Assembly: GCF_034521915.1 (NCBI RefSeq)
Contig: NZ_JAXHLU010000011.1
Location: 62,001-126,000, forward strand
Length of the DNA: 64,000 nt
Reading direction: 5' to 3'
DNA from: Fodinibius sp034521915
GTDB lineage: Bacteria > Bacteroidota > Rhodothermia > Balneolales > Balneolaceae
The translations under genes were made by a program, and so were the position numbers. Position 1 is the stretch's first letter; each line of letters opens with the position of its first letter. Under the pieces are notes generated by a model. That model did not search any database, was not told the DNA's origin, and saw only the letters and a list, made by a program, of their open reading frames with translations. Shown here piece after piece: positions 54,101 to 62,258 of the stretch.

Positions 54101-54447
54101 ATATGTTTCGAGAGAAAGAAATCGGTCCATTGATTGGTACTCGTACCTGGGGCGGACTTGTAGGCATCTGGGATACCCCGCAATTCATTGATGGCGGGGG
54201 CATGACCGCTCCACGCGGCGGCTTCTTTAACACTGACGGTGAATGGGATGTCGAGGGCGAAGGCGTCAGCCCTGATATTCAGGTTATACAGCGACCGAGC
54301 AGCATAATTGAGGGTAATGATCCGCAACTTCAACGCGCCGTCAAGGAGGCTCTTAATCTGCTTGAAACCCAAAACGTGGAGTTAGAAGAAGAACCCGAAC
54401 CACCCGTGTTATGGAAACGCGCTGAGGAAACCGAAGGATGGAATTAA
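51160..54447 (+). CDS. secreted tricorn-type protease homologue (S41 family)
   Basis: A 1095-residue exported peptidase built like the archaeal tricorn protease. A signal peptide (TTFLWIITVLLILTPV) is followed by WD40-like beta-propeller repeats (HIVFVYANDLWITDRDGGEA, HPHFSPDGSKIAFTA, RYPAWSPDGQKIAWFSD). An acidic linker (residues ~550-590), a PDZ domain (GIDVQEGDYILAVNGQEL) and the C-terminal S41 domain with Ser974 in NESAGSGGDLLPY follow. The predicted general base is His749 in EVSVGHSFNFGGD. The full set of catalytic regions is kept, so it is probably active. Orthologues are common in Bacteroidota and degrade peptides. Confidence 0.92.
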   Translation: MKKIATTFLWIITVLLILTPVRDIFAQDDGTRLLREPTVSENHIVFVYANDLWITDRDGGEARRLTSGKGGETHPHFSPDGSKIAFTAQYDGNTDVYVVSAEGGQAKRLTWHPGDDKVTGWTPNGEKVLFISGRKGHPTQETTFYTVSLEGELPQKHKIPRAASGAFSSDGTHIAYQPVSLSDSEWRNYRGGQAKPIWVVNLETNDLQRTPRANKERHINPIWLNDKVYFLSERDYTMNIWSYDPATGNSEQQTFHSQFDVKNLDSGGRAIVYEQGGYIYELDPATGNHKQIDIHVKGDMTQARPRWEDVQPTQLDNASLSPTGERALFQHRGEVISVPKEKGSWRNLTQSSGVANRYPAWSPDGQKIAWFSDKSGEYQLYISDQKGLEEPRKIDLPEPTFFYEPKWSPNGKYIAYTDTHFRLWYVNTQTGNATHIDTDGYAHPNRTMHPNWSPDSKWIAYSKRLQSQYHVIKIYNVETGKSYQITDGMADSIDPVWDKNGKYIYFLSSTDFGLNTGWLDMSSYDMSTTRGLYMVMLDDNTKSPFLPESDEEPVQENEENKNGDSDAGDDDSNVTIDPEGIKDRIVAADIPQKNYTGLIKGPEDHVFYEENVPDQPGTTLHRYNVKERKSESFLSPIQRATVSQDRKNLLYRSGETWGIVSTVGGPQKPGDGKIDVSGIRIRVEPEKEWQQIFREGWRFQRDFLYVDNIHGAPWQKIYDWYSPWVDHIHHRSDLSYLIDILGGEVSVGHSFNFGGDYPEVDNVSIGLLGADLEQANGRYRIKKIYTDENWNPDLHAPLAQPGIDVQEGDYILAVNGQELQAPTNPFSLLEGTADRNTILTVNDEPTMEGAQEVSVKPIANERELRTRNWVESNRRKVDKMSDGRLAYVWLPNTAQAGYNAFNRYYFAQQHKDGIVVDERNNGGGSAADYMIDVMDRELLGYFNSKTGDKFPPFTTPMAGLWGPKVMVINESAGSGGDLLPYMFREKEIGPLIGTRTWGGLVGIWDTPQFIDGGGMTAPRGGFFNTDGEWDVEGEGVSPDIQVIQRPSSIIEGNDPQLQRAVKEALNLLETQNVELEEEPEPPVLWKRAEETEGWN

Positions 54448-54471
54448 TACTAATAAAATCACTGTGAAATT

Positions 54472-54498
54472 AAAGCCCGGCACATAGCCGGGCTTTTC
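54472..54498 (+). terminator. intrinsic terminator of the tricorn-type gene
   Basis: The stem AAAGCCCGGC/GCCGGGCTTT (54472-54481 and 54487-54496) has a 5-nt loop and T-rich downstream DNA. It lies 25 nt after the protease stop. Confidence 0.88.
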
Positions 54499-54592
54499 TA
54501 TTTAATTTCGACCAATCAGTAAACTCAATAGGCATTAGCACCCAAAATTTTCTACCTTAACCTTACATCATTATGAAGTAAAAACCCTGATT

Positions 54593-54961
54593 ATGCAATT
54601 CTTTAGCCGAAAACTAATTAAACCCCAGGATTTAAATGCACATGGAACCCTTTTTGGTGGATCGGTATTAAGCTGGGTTGATGAGGAATCAGCTATATTT
54701 GTTACCTGTCAGCTCGACAAAGGCAATATTGTCACCAAATATATGTCTGAAATTGATTTCGTTAGTTCGGCAGGACTTGGGGATATTATCGAAATTGGTA
54801 TGGAAACAGTTAAGTTTGGCACAAGCTCAATAACTGTCCGCTGCGAAGTACGCCACAAATTCACAAAAGAAACCATCATCAAAATTGATAAAATTGTGTT
54901 TGTACATCTTGTAGATGGCAAACCCGCGCCCCATGGAATTGATGAACCTCAAAACGAATAG
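54593..54961 (+). CDS. acyl-CoA thioesterase (hotdog fold, YciA-like)
   Basis: A 122-residue hotdog-fold thioesterase. LIKPQDLNAHGTLFGGSVLSW holds the catalytic-loop sequence (the conserved Asp of related proteins is in the WVDEESAIF region) and DFVSSAGLGDIIEIGMETV the dimer-helix region. ITVRCEVRHKFTKETIIKIDK and IVFVHLVDGKPAPHG match the YciA/BFIT-type (acyl-CoA thioester hydrolase) proteins. It would hydrolyse short- or medium-chain acyl-CoA in the cytoplasm. It is a single gene between the terminator and the Hpt gene. Confidence 0.85.
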   Translation: MQFFSRKLIKPQDLNAHGTLFGGSVLSWVDEESAIFVTCQLDKGNIVTKYMSEIDFVSSAGLGDIIEIGMETVKFGTSSITVRCEVRHKFTKETIIKIDKIVFVHLVDGKPAPHGIDEPQNE

Positions 54962-55105
54962 CATATTTAAATTCTCTAATATGAGTGAGAATGTAATAAT
55001 ATTTAAGCTTATTCAATTTCATTTTGTTAATTTTGGAATGCATCATTTGCACACAGTGCTAAATACGTTAGTAAAAGCAATATCATCTAAGACAGGAGAT
55101 CGTAC

Positions 55106-55459
55106 ATGAAATATCAGTTTATCGATGCCGATAAAATTTCCGATATGCTTTTTAAAGACTCAGAATATGTCGCTGAGTTTTGTGAAGCTGGAGTTACTTC
55201 TTTTGATGAGTTTATCGAAAATTATCGCATACATCTATTAGACAGAAATATGACCGATCTCCGTAAAGCCGGTCACAAGATTAAGCCGGGTGCACAAATG
55301 ATGGGAGCCGATGAGGTTGTTGATGAGTATGAGCATGCCAAGAGTCTGCTCGACGACAATGCCGACAATGAAGAACTGGAAAAGTCGGTGGACAAAATGA
55401 GTAGCATTTGTTCAACCATTCAAAAGGAGCTAACCCACCTTGCTAATTCACAGAATTAG
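55106..55459 (+). CDS. stand-alone histidine phosphotransfer (Hpt) domain protein
   Basis: A 117-residue all-helical protein. The segment LLDRNMTDLRKAGHKIKPGAQM has the Hpt phosphoacceptor motif (HKIKPGA, His57), followed by MGADEVVDEYEHAKSLL. Such proteins relay phosphate between hybrid kinases and response regulators. No kinase or regulator gene is near, so its partners are unknown. Its start is preceded by AGGAG at 55094-55098, an unusually good ribosome-binding site for this genome. A TAATTTTG box about 70 nt upstream is a possible promoter. Confidence 0.8.
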   Translation: MKYQFIDADKISDMLFKDSEYVAEFCEAGVTSFDEFIENYRIHLLDRNMTDLRKAGHKIKPGAQMMGADEVVDEYEHAKSLLDDNADNEELEKSVDKMSSICSTIQKELTHLANSQN

Positions 55460-55529
55460 TGTTTTTTGCCAAATAGTACCTATATTTTGGGCATAGCATT
55501 AGAATTTCCAAACTCAAATCTAAATCATA

Positions 55530-56537
55530 GTGAGCATTTTAGTTACCGGCGGTGCCGGTTTTATCGGCAGTCATACTGTTGTGGAACTGTTGGAGAATAA
55601 CGAGGACGTCATCGTTGTTGATAACCTTAGCAACAGTAAAAAAGAAGCTCTTAACCGCGTAGAGGAAATTACGGGGAAATCGCTAACGTTTTATAAAACT
55701 GACCTTCTGGACAAAGAAGGGTTAGACAATATTTTTAGTAACCATCAGATCGACTCGGTTATCCATTTTGCCGGTTTTAAAGCTGTGGGGGAATCCGTTG
55801 AAAAACCGCTGATGTATTATCACAACAATATTACCGGCACTATTTATCTCTGCGAGGTCATGAAAGAGCACAATGTCACCAACATTGTTTTCAGCTCTTC
55901 ATCTACTGTTTACGGTGATCCTGAAGAAGTACCCGTGAAAGAGGATTTTCCCGTTTCAGCTACCAACCCATACGGACGCACAAAGCTTTTTATCGAGGAA
56001 ATTCTTCGCGACCTCTACACTGCCAACAACAGTTGGAATGTGGCACTGCTGCGGTACTTTAATCCTGTGGGAGCTCATCCCAGCGGAAAAATCGGAGAAG
56101 ATCCCAACGATATTCCCAATAATCTGATGCCTTATATAACACAGGTTGCTGTGGGAAAACTTGAAAAACTTTCTGTTTTCGGAGATGATTATCCCACGCC
56201 CGACGGCACCGGCGTTCGTGATTATATCCATGTTGTGGATCTGGCTAAAGGTCACCTGAGCGCGCTTAAAAAACTGGAAGAAAATCCAGGAGTGGTAACA
56301 TATAATCTGGGTACCGGAACCGGATACAGCGTTTTGGATGTCGTACAAGCGTTTGAAAAAGCTTCAGGAAAAGAAATTCCTTATGAAATTACAGGTAGAC
56401 GGGCTGGTGATATTGCCATCAATTTTGCGGATCCATCCAAAGCCGAACAAGAATTGGGATGGAAGGCTGAATACGATCTGGTAGACATGTGCCGCGACTC
56501 GTGGCGTTGGCAGTCAGAAAATCCTGATGGATATTAA
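55530..56537 (+). CDS. galE: UDP-glucose 4-epimerase
   Basis: GalE interconverts UDP-glucose and UDP-galactose (or the GlcNAc forms) through a bound NAD. The 335-residue SDR protein has the NAD motif TGGAGFIGSHTVVELLE, FAGFKAVGESV, SSSSTVYGDP with the catalytic Ser/Thr, and the Tyr-Lys pair in NPYGRTKLFIEEIL. RYFNPVGAHPSGKIGEDP and GTGTGYSVLDVV are also typical. It starts at GTG 55530. It converges with the BioC-like gene and is not in a visible sugar operon. Confidence 0.94.
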   Translation: MSILVTGGAGFIGSHTVVELLENNEDVIVVDNLSNSKKEALNRVEEITGKSLTFYKTDLLDKEGLDNIFSNHQIDSVIHFAGFKAVGESVEKPLMYYHNNITGTIYLCEVMKEHNVTNIVFSSSSTVYGDPEEVPVKEDFPVSATNPYGRTKLFIEEILRDLYTANNSWNVALLRYFNPVGAHPSGKIGEDPNDIPNNLMPYITQVAVGKLEKLSVFGDDYPTPDGTGVRDYIHVVDLAKGHLSALKKLEENPGVVTYNLGTGTGYSVLDVVQAFEKASGKEIPYEITGRRAGDIAINFADPSKAEQELGWKAEYDLVDMCRDSWRWQSENPDGY

Positions 56538-56541
56538 TCTG

Positions 56542-57363
56542 TTAGGAATCGAAATCCCTTTTTACGGCCAAAAAGATGATATGATAATCAACAGAAACCT
56601 TTCCTTCTGTTGAATCATCCCAGTGGTCGACAAGAAGTGACATCTCTTTTGATGTCAACTGTCTCCCCTGTTTCAGCGTATCCATACCCAGATTTTTAAG
56701 TTCATCAAAAAAATCTTTAGCGCTTTCATACTCGCTGGTAATGGTATCCTCATAGTAATCTACCTGCGCGGGACCTACAGACATTTTGATGACCATCTCT
56801 TCGACATCGGGTAACTCGTTAGCTGTAAACGGCAGTCCCAACTCCTGACAATATGTTTTCCACTTTGGGAAGCTCTCATTTCCGGGAAAAGAGGCCAATA
56901 ATAATCCTCCCGGTTTCGTAATCTCTAGCCATTTTGCCAGCGTTTGAGCAGGGTTATCAAACCAGTGGGCTGTAAATCCACTTACCGTCATAGCGTAATG
57001 AGGATCATCAAATTCGGGTACCTGTTCAGCATCTGCTGCCCTAAAGGTTAGATTCTGACGATCAGCAAACTTATTGCTGCAGAACTCGATCATACCCTCC
57101 GAGAGATCTATAACTTCAATTTTTCTATCGGGATATAAATCCGCCACTCCTTTAGTCACGAATCCTGTTCCAGCGCCCAATTCTATAATTGGACCTGATG
57201 GAATAATATCTCTCCACGGTTTCAGTGAGGCAATGAGGCGGTCTGCTACCTCCTTCTGTACTGATGCATGTTCATCGTAATACGAAGCGGCTTTACTAAA
57301 TGAATCAGCTATCTCCCGTTTAACTTTATTATCAGCTACTGCATGTGGGTCATTCATATGCAA
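56542..57363 (-). CDS. SAM-dependent methyltransferase, BioC-like (malonyl-ACP O-methyltransferase)
   Basis: A 273-residue class I methyltransferase. IADSFSKAASYYDEHASVQ at the start and the SAM-binding motif IIELGAGTGFVTKGVADLYP are typical of BioC. IDLSEGMIEFCSNKFAD, FTAHWFDNPAQTLAKWLEITKPGGLLLASFPG and the C-terminal LTSKEM-region follow. BioC methylates malonyl-ACP to start biotin synthesis. No other bio gene is adjacent. Some BioC-like proteins are trans-aconitate or unrelated methyltransferases, so the role is tentative. It lies downstream of the DUF4837 gene, 25 nt away. Confidence 0.75.
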   Translation of the reverse strand: MHMNDPHAVADNKVKREIADSFSKAASYYDEHASVQKEVADRLIASLKPWRDIIPSGPIIELGAGTGFVTKGVADLYPDRKIEVIDLSEGMIEFCSNKFADRQNLTFRAADAEQVPEFDDPHYAMTVSGFTAHWFDNPAQTLAKWLEITKPGGLLLASFPGNESFPKWKTYCQELGLPFTANELPDVEEMVIKMSVGPAQVDYYEDTITSEYESAKDFFDELKNLGMDTLKQGRQLTSKEMSLLVDHWDDSTEGKVSVDYHIIFLAVKRDFDS

Positions 57364-57388
57364 ACAATACTTCTATCAACAAAAAATC

Positions 57389-58504
57389 TTACTCCTCTGA
57401 TGCAATATTACCTTGATTTTGCTGCCAGGTCGAGTCGCTCTTAAAAGTACGAATCATAGCTCTAAACTGTCGTACGAAGCGGCGCTTTTCGTACTTAGGA
57501 GCAAACTGGGCAAATTCCAGCATAAATAAACGCTGCGTCTCCTCGTCATACACGGTTAAATTGACAAATGGTCCGGCCATCGCATCATTGGTCATTGTCC
57601 AAATGCCCAAGGTCTCAAACGCTAAATCACCATCATACATGAACTGCTCTGTTTCGTGAGGGCGATTATACGCAGTAGTTACATATGATTCTTCGCGCGT
57701 ACCGCGAATCCACTGTTCATTCAGAGAATCTCTTTTGGTATTAATCCAGTTTTCATCAACATGGGTAGCATCATCCATTTCTCTCCACCACATCCAAAAC
57801 CAGCGATCATTTTCAGGGAGCGGGCGGCGCATCGTCATAAAATGCTGTTGTACGCCATCCTCAGAATAAGTGGTATCGATGTTTTTAATCCAATCGTGCT
57901 GAATTCGCATTCGCCAACCTTCAGCTTGCCAAATACTATCAGCCAGGGCCACCTGCTCGCCTCGATCATAAATTTCCTGGGTATATCGCTGTATCTCCTT
58001 TTCAATTAAATTATCCGTTAATGTTTCTTGAGAATTTCGAATCTGCTGTGCAAGAGTAGAATCCGACTGTCCGGATAAAAGCATAAGCCATTGATCCCGA
58101 TACCAGTGATCCTTCAGGGGAAAAGCAAATGCCTCACCTTCTTGAACCTGACGTTCAATTTCATCACTTAATAAAGCACGGATTAGATCAGCCGTATTTG
58201 TGCTGTCAGTAATAGGTGCCGCTATAATAAGATTACGATATCGCTTAAGTTGCTCCAGCTGCTCATTCGTATTAAAATCCTGAAAACGAAGATCAAAGCG
58301 CGGAGGTTTTCCCGGAATAGTCTGAATCCATCCCCCATAAGTTTCGCGCAAAGCTTCGGCCGTTTCACTTTCAAACTGAGTGGAATCCATTATCACAACG
58401 ACTTCACCAAAACTGCCGCGAGCTTTTTGGCGATAATCACCCTCACAGCCAACCCAAACACCTATTAACAACAATAATACTGATAGTTTTATAACTGATT
58501 TCAT
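57389..58504 (-). CDS. DUF4837 family lipoprotein
   Basis: A 371-residue lipoprotein with a lipobox GVWVGC placing the lipidated Cys at residue 20. ARGSFGEVVVIMDSTQFES and ETYGGWIQTIPGKPPRFDLRF near the N-terminus, and DRWFWMWWREMDD and FAPKYEKRRFVRQFRAMIRTF near the C-terminus, match DUF4837, a conserved Bacteroidota family without known function. It is probably attached to the outer membrane facing the periplasm (inference). It lies between trpA, 24 nt upstream, and the BioC-like gene. Confidence 0.85.
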   Translation of the reverse strand: MKSVIKLSVLLLLIGVWVGCEGDYRQKARGSFGEVVVIMDSTQFESETAEALRETYGGWIQTIPGKPPRFDLRFQDFNTNEQLEQLKRYRNLIIAAPITDSTNTADLIRALLSDEIERQVQEGEAFAFPLKDHWYRDQWLMLLSGQSDSTLAQQIRNSQETLTDNLIEKEIQRYTQEIYDRGEQVALADSIWQAEGWRMRIQHDWIKNIDTTYSEDGVQQHFMTMRRPLPENDRWFWMWWREMDDATHVDENWINTKRDSLNEQWIRGTREESYVTTAYNRPHETEQFMYDGDLAFETLGIWTMTNDAMAGPFVNLTVYDEETQRLFMLEFAQFAPKYEKRRFVRQFRAMIRTFKSDSTWQQNQGNIASEE

Positions 58505-58528
58505 AGCCTTAATAATGACATTAAAATT

Positions 58529-59341
58529 TCACTCTTTACCATACTTTAACCTTCTAACAAATGCAAACACCTCGTCTTTCCATCCCTCCTCAGGATAATG
58601 CTCGCGGATAGTATCGATGAGCGCGCTTCCCACAATAAAACCGTCCATATCGGCTGCTATACGCTGGGCGTCTTCGTGGGATTTAATCCCAAATCCAACC
58701 ATTTTCGGATTCCGGGTTATATTCTCCTTCACACGATCGATAAATCGCTGGACTGACTTGGCCACCTCATCGCCCTCTCGTGCACCTGTAACGCCCGTAA
58801 CCGACACGCAGTAGACAAATCCCTGCGACTGCTCATCAATTTTACGCATTCGCTCATCAGAAGTATTGGGGGCCACAAGGTAGATAATCGGCAAACCGTA
58901 TTTATCGGCTTCTTTTTTAAGAATCTCCGACTCTTCTATGGGGATATCGGGGATGATAAGCCCATCAACACCGGATTCAGCAGCATCTTTGCAAAATGCT
59001 TTTGTGCCATACCGCAGCACCGGATTGATGTAGCCCATCAAAATGATGGGAATCTGTGACTTCTGTCGTACTTGTTCTACAATATGCAGGATATTCTTCA
59101 TCGTTATTCCCTGCTCAATAGCCACATTACTGGAATATTGAATAGTGGGTCCATCGGCCAAGGGATCGCTGAATGGCATACCCAGCTCGACCAGGTCCAC
59201 CCCGTTATCTTCGAATCCCAAAATAAGATCAACGGTAGCCTGTGGATCGGGATAACCGGCCGTTAAAAACAGGCTCATTATTTTTTCCGATCCGTCGTGT
59301 CGTTCAAAAAGTTGTGCTACTCTGTTTTCTGTATCAATCAT
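58529..59341 (-). CDS. trpA: tryptophan synthase alpha chain
   Basis: TrpA splits indole-3-glycerol phosphate into indole and glyceraldehyde-3-phosphate, passing indole to TrpB. The 270-residue barrel has FLTAGYPDPQATVDLILGFE, DLVELGMPFSDPLADGPTIQ with the catalytic Glu and Asp, DGLIIPDIPIEES, and CVSVTGVTGAREGD; MVGFGIKSHEDAQRIA closes it. It is the last gene of the visible trp operon. A dispersed repeat lies in the 100-nt gap to trpB. Confidence 0.97.
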   Translation of the reverse strand: MIDTENRVAQLFERHDGSEKIMSLFLTAGYPDPQATVDLILGFEDNGVDLVELGMPFSDPLADGPTIQYSSNVAIEQGITMKNILHIVEQVRQKSQIPIILMGYINPVLRYGTKAFCKDAAESGVDGLIIPDIPIEESEILKKEADKYGLPIIYLVAPNTSDERMRKIDEQSQGFVYCVSVTGVTGAREGDEVAKSVQRFIDRVKENITRNPKMVGFGIKSHEDAQRIAADMDGFIVGSALIDTIREHYPEEGWKDEVFAFVRRLKYGKE

Positions 59342-59344
59342 TTA

Positions 59345-59385
59345 GAATCTATGTTTACAGATCCTGAAACAAGTTCAGGATGACA
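59345..59385. repeat. dispersed intergenic repeat, copy 3 (in the trp operon)
   Basis: The core AGATCCTGAAACAAGTTCAGGATGACA (59359-59385, written here as two halves AGATCCTGAAAC and AAGTTCAGGATGACA) is a hairpin with arms ATCCTGAA/TTCAGGAT. It is preceded by GAATCTATGTT, a motif also found in copy 2. It lies between trpB and trpA. Confidence 0.55.
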
Positions 59386-59405
59386 TGTGATTTTGAAATT
59401 TACTT

Positions 59406-59444
59406 TCTGTGCTAATCTGTTAAATCGGCTCTATCCGTGTTCTA
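59406..59444. repeat. short phased repeat reaching into the trpB stop
   Basis: The stretch TCTGTGCTAATCTGTTAA ATCGGCTCTATCCGTGTTCTA shows about 10-12-nt units of the form ATC(T/C)GTG. Similar strings occur in intergenic DNA of Bacteroidota. Its right end overlaps the trpB stop codon. Confidence 0.4.
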
Positions 59445-60629
59445 TAAATTTTTTGAGATAGTACCCATATCTTTATCGCCGCGACCGGAACAATTCAAGA
59501 CAACAATTTCATCTTTGGATGTTTTGGGCATGAGTTCATCTAAATAAGCTACTGCATGAGCTGTTTCCAAAGCAGGAATAATACCTTCGGTTTCGGAAAG
59601 TAGCTTGACGCCCTCCATCGCCTGATCATCGGTAATCGCTTTATAATTCACGCGCTTAATTTTATGCAAATACGAATGCTCAGGACCAATACCCGGATAA
59701 TCGAGTCCGGCTGAAATAGAGTGTGCCAACTGAATTTGCCCCTCGGAATTATGTAGCAAATAACTCATAGATCCATGCAGCACACCGGGTTGACCAATTG
59801 TAAGGGTTGCTGCCGTTTGATCTGTATCTGCTCCTAATCCTGCGGCTTCGAGTCCATACATTTGCACTGATTCATCTTCGATAAAGGGATAGAAAATGCC
59901 TATTGCGTTAGAGCCGCCCCCCACACACGCCAGCAGGTAGTCCGGGGTTTCTCGTCCCTCGGCTTCAGCTAACTGCCTACGTGTCTCGTCTCCAATCACC
60001 CGGTGAAAATTGCGTACCATCTTGGGGTACGGATGCGGACCCACGACCGATCCAATGATGTAAAACGTATCCTCAACATTGGTTACCCAATCACGGATGG
60101 CTTCGTTGGTGGCATCCTTGAGTGTTTGCGATCCGCTGGTGACCGGACGAACTTCCGTGCCCAGTAACCGCATGCGCTCCACATTCAACTTCTGACGCTC
60201 CATATCCTCAGCCCCCATATACACAATACAATCAACGCCAAACTTGGCACAGGCCGTGGCTGTAGCTACACCGTGTTGACCGGCACCCGTCTCTGCAATA
60301 ATACGATCTTTGCCCATGCGACGGGCCAGTAAAATCTGTCCAATGGCGTTATTTATTTTATGAGCACCGGTATGACAAAGATCCTCGCGCTTAAGATAAA
60401 TCTTCGCTTTCCCGTAGTGATCAGTCAATCGATTGGCATAGGTCAACTTTGTCGGTCGTCCCACATATTCATTCAGCAATTGCCGGTATTCCTTCTGGAA
60501 ACTGTCATCATTCCAGGCATCATTAAACGCCTCTTCCAATTCCTCCAGTACGGGAATTAGAATTTCAGGTACAAACTTGCCGCCAAAATCGCCGTAATAT
60601 CCTTCCTTCGTCGGTAAATCGTATTTCAT
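59442..60629 (-). CDS. trpB: tryptophan synthase beta chain
   Basis: TrpB joins indole and serine using pyridoxal phosphate. The 395-residue protein has YGDFGGKFVPEILIPVLEEL, YLKREDLCHTGAHKINNAIG with the PLP Lys, GAGQHGVATATACAKFG, the PLP-phosphate loop CVGGGSNAIGIFYPF, and GLDYPGIGPEHSYL. It is encoded ahead of trpA and behind trpF. The 132 nt before it carry a repeat-like TTCAGCT/AGCTGAA stretch, unusual inside a tight operon. Confidence 0.97.
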   Translation of the reverse strand: MKYDLPTKEGYYGDFGGKFVPEILIPVLEELEEAFNDAWNDDSFQKEYRQLLNEYVGRPTKLTYANRLTDHYGKAKIYLKREDLCHTGAHKINNAIGQILLARRMGKDRIIAETGAGQHGVATATACAKFGVDCIVYMGAEDMERQKLNVERMRLLGTEVRPVTSGSQTLKDATNEAIRDWVTNVEDTFYIIGSVVGPHPYPKMVRNFHRVIGDETRRQLAEAEGRETPDYLLACVGGGSNAIGIFYPFIEDESVQMYGLEAAGLGADTDQTAATLTIGQPGVLHGSMSYLLHNSEGQIQLAHSISAGLDYPGIGPEHSYLHKIKRVNYKAITDDQAMEGVKLLSETEGIIPALETAHAVAYLDELMPKTSKDEIVVLNCSGRGDKDMGTISKNL

Positions 60630-60761
60630 TTTGAGATTCTTAAATTTAAATAATGGTGATTTCCAGAATTATCTATTTCAATCAAAATTTAAAATGGCTA
60701 TAGTTTTCAGCTTTCAGCAATTTCCTTCTGATTACTTACAACTGATAGCTGAATACTGCTT

Positions 60762-61436
60762 TTACAGCTCTCCTACCTCCTGCTTTTCCCAGATATCGCG
60801 CATCTCCTCCATAAACGCATCCACTTTGTCAAAATCTTTAACGCCGGGCTTAGCTTCCAATCCACTTGAGACATCCACTGCATACGGATGAACCTTCTTA
60901 CAGGCCTCACGAATATTATCCGGATTCAAGCCACCCGCCAGAAAATACGGAACACCCTGGGAAACCTGATCCAACACAGACCAGTCAAAAGCCTCTCCTG
61001 TGCCGCCCCATTTGCCTTCGATTTTCGTATCAAAAAGAAGATATTCCACATGGTCGAGATACGGCTCTATGCGAGTATTTAATTCTGATGCGGTATCACC
61101 ATCTGCTACATGAATCGCCTTAATTATGGGCTTATCAACCAGCGAGCAGTAATCGGGATTTTCGTTGCCGTGCAACTGAACAAAATCAATGCCCGTCTGA
61201 CGAGCAATCATATTCACATCATCCAGCGGCTGGTTTACAAACACGCCAACACAATCCGGTCCATGCAGCCAGTTGATCATCGCACCCGCTTTTGCAGGTG
61301 TAACATGGCGCGGACTATCCTCATAAAAAACAAATCCCATATAATGCGCCAGTGCTCCTGAGACGAACCGAGCATCCTCGAGTGAAGTAATTCCACAAAT
61401 TTTTACTTTTGTTCGTTCTTCCGGATCTGCAAACAT
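60762..61436 (-). CDS. trpF: phosphoribosylanthranilate isomerase
   Basis: TrpF performs the Amadori rearrangement of N-(5-phosphoribosyl)anthranilate. The 224-residue barrel has the N-terminal KVKICGITSLEDARFV with the catalytic Cys, GFVFYEDSPRHVTP, VGVFVNQPLDDV, VQLHGNENPDYC, LLFDTKIEGKWGGTGEAFDW with the catalytic Asp and the closing FLAGGLNPDNIREA and AVDVSSGLEAKPGVKD. It starts directly behind the trpC stop with no gap, so the two are coupled. Confidence 0.97.
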   Translation of the reverse strand: MFADPEERTKVKICGITSLEDARFVSGALAHYMGFVFYEDSPRHVTPAKAGAMINWLHGPDCVGVFVNQPLDDVNMIARQTGIDFVQLHGNENPDYCSLVDKPIIKAIHVADGDTASELNTRIEPYLDHVEYLLFDTKIEGKWGGTGEAFDWSVLDQVSQGVPYFLAGGLNPDNIREACKKVHPYAVDVSSGLEAKPGVKDFDKVDAFMEEMRDIWEKQEVGEL

Positions 61437-62252
61437 TTATGCTTTGGCTTCTTTAGTAATTAAATTCTTCAACTTTGATTTCATATTCTTCACCGCTTTA
61501 CCGGGATCAGGTTCACGCATAAAATGCTCCCCAATTAATGCAGCGTGAATGCCCTCATCATAAAGCAGCTTTAAATCTTCTGGTTTTGCGAGTCCACTTT
61601 CGGATACTAACACCGTATCCTCGGGAGCCTTATGCAGCAACTCTATACCACGATGCAGGTCTACTTCAAACGATCGCAAGTCGCGATTATTTACGCCCAA
61701 AATGTCAATATGCGTAAAGTTAACATATTCAATATCTTCTTCCGAATAACATTCGACCAAAGCTTGTAAGCCAAACTCTTTTGTGGCGTGCAAAAGTTCA
61801 TCAAGCTGACTCCCTTCCGTAATAGTAGCAATCAAAAGCACCGCATCAGCACCGTAAGCCTTCGCCTCTTTCACTTGATAAGGATCAACAATAAAATCCT
61901 TGCGCAACAATGGAATAGAAACTTCTTTAGAAGCTATTTCTAAATAATTAAGGCTTCCTTTAAATGCGGGTTCATCTGTTAATACTGAAATGGCAGAAGC
62001 ACCCCCTTCCTGGTATTGCCCCGCAATTTTTTGAGGATCAAAATCGGGACGAATAAGCCCTTTTGATGGAGATGCTTTTTTTATTTCAGCAATAACTGCT
62101 ACATCATTTTCAAGTCGCAGCGCTTCAGCAAAATTTCGTGGAGACTGTTCAAAAAGCTCCATGTCTCCCAAGTCATTAAAACTTACCTTACGCTTCCGCT
62201 TTTTAAGGTCAATTTTCGTCTGTTCAACTATTTCATCTAAAATATTAGGCAT
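61437..62252 (-). CDS. trpC: indole-3-glycerol phosphate synthase
   Basis: TrpC closes the indole ring in tryptophan synthesis. The 271-residue barrel shows VIAEIKKASPSKGLIRPDFDP with the catalytic Lys, ISVLTDEPAFKGSLNYL, LLRKDFIVDPYQVKEAKAYG, VNNRDLRSFEVDL with conserved Asn, and SESGLAKPEDLKLL. It is a single-function enzyme, separate from TrpF. It starts 6 nt after trpD ends and is followed at once by trpF. Confidence 0.97.
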   Translation of the reverse strand: MPNILDEIVEQTKIDLKKRKRKVSFNDLGDMELFEQSPRNFAEALRLENDVAVIAEIKKASPSKGLIRPDFDPQKIAGQYQEGGASAISVLTDEPAFKGSLNYLEIASKEVSIPLLRKDFIVDPYQVKEAKAYGADAVLLIATITEGSQLDELLHATKEFGLQALVECYSEEDIEYVNFTHIDILGVNNRDLRSFEVDLHRGIELLHKAPEDTVLVSESGLAKPEDLKLLYDEGIHAALIGEHFMREPDPGKAVKNMKSKLKNLITKEAKA

Positions 62253-62258
62253 GGTATT

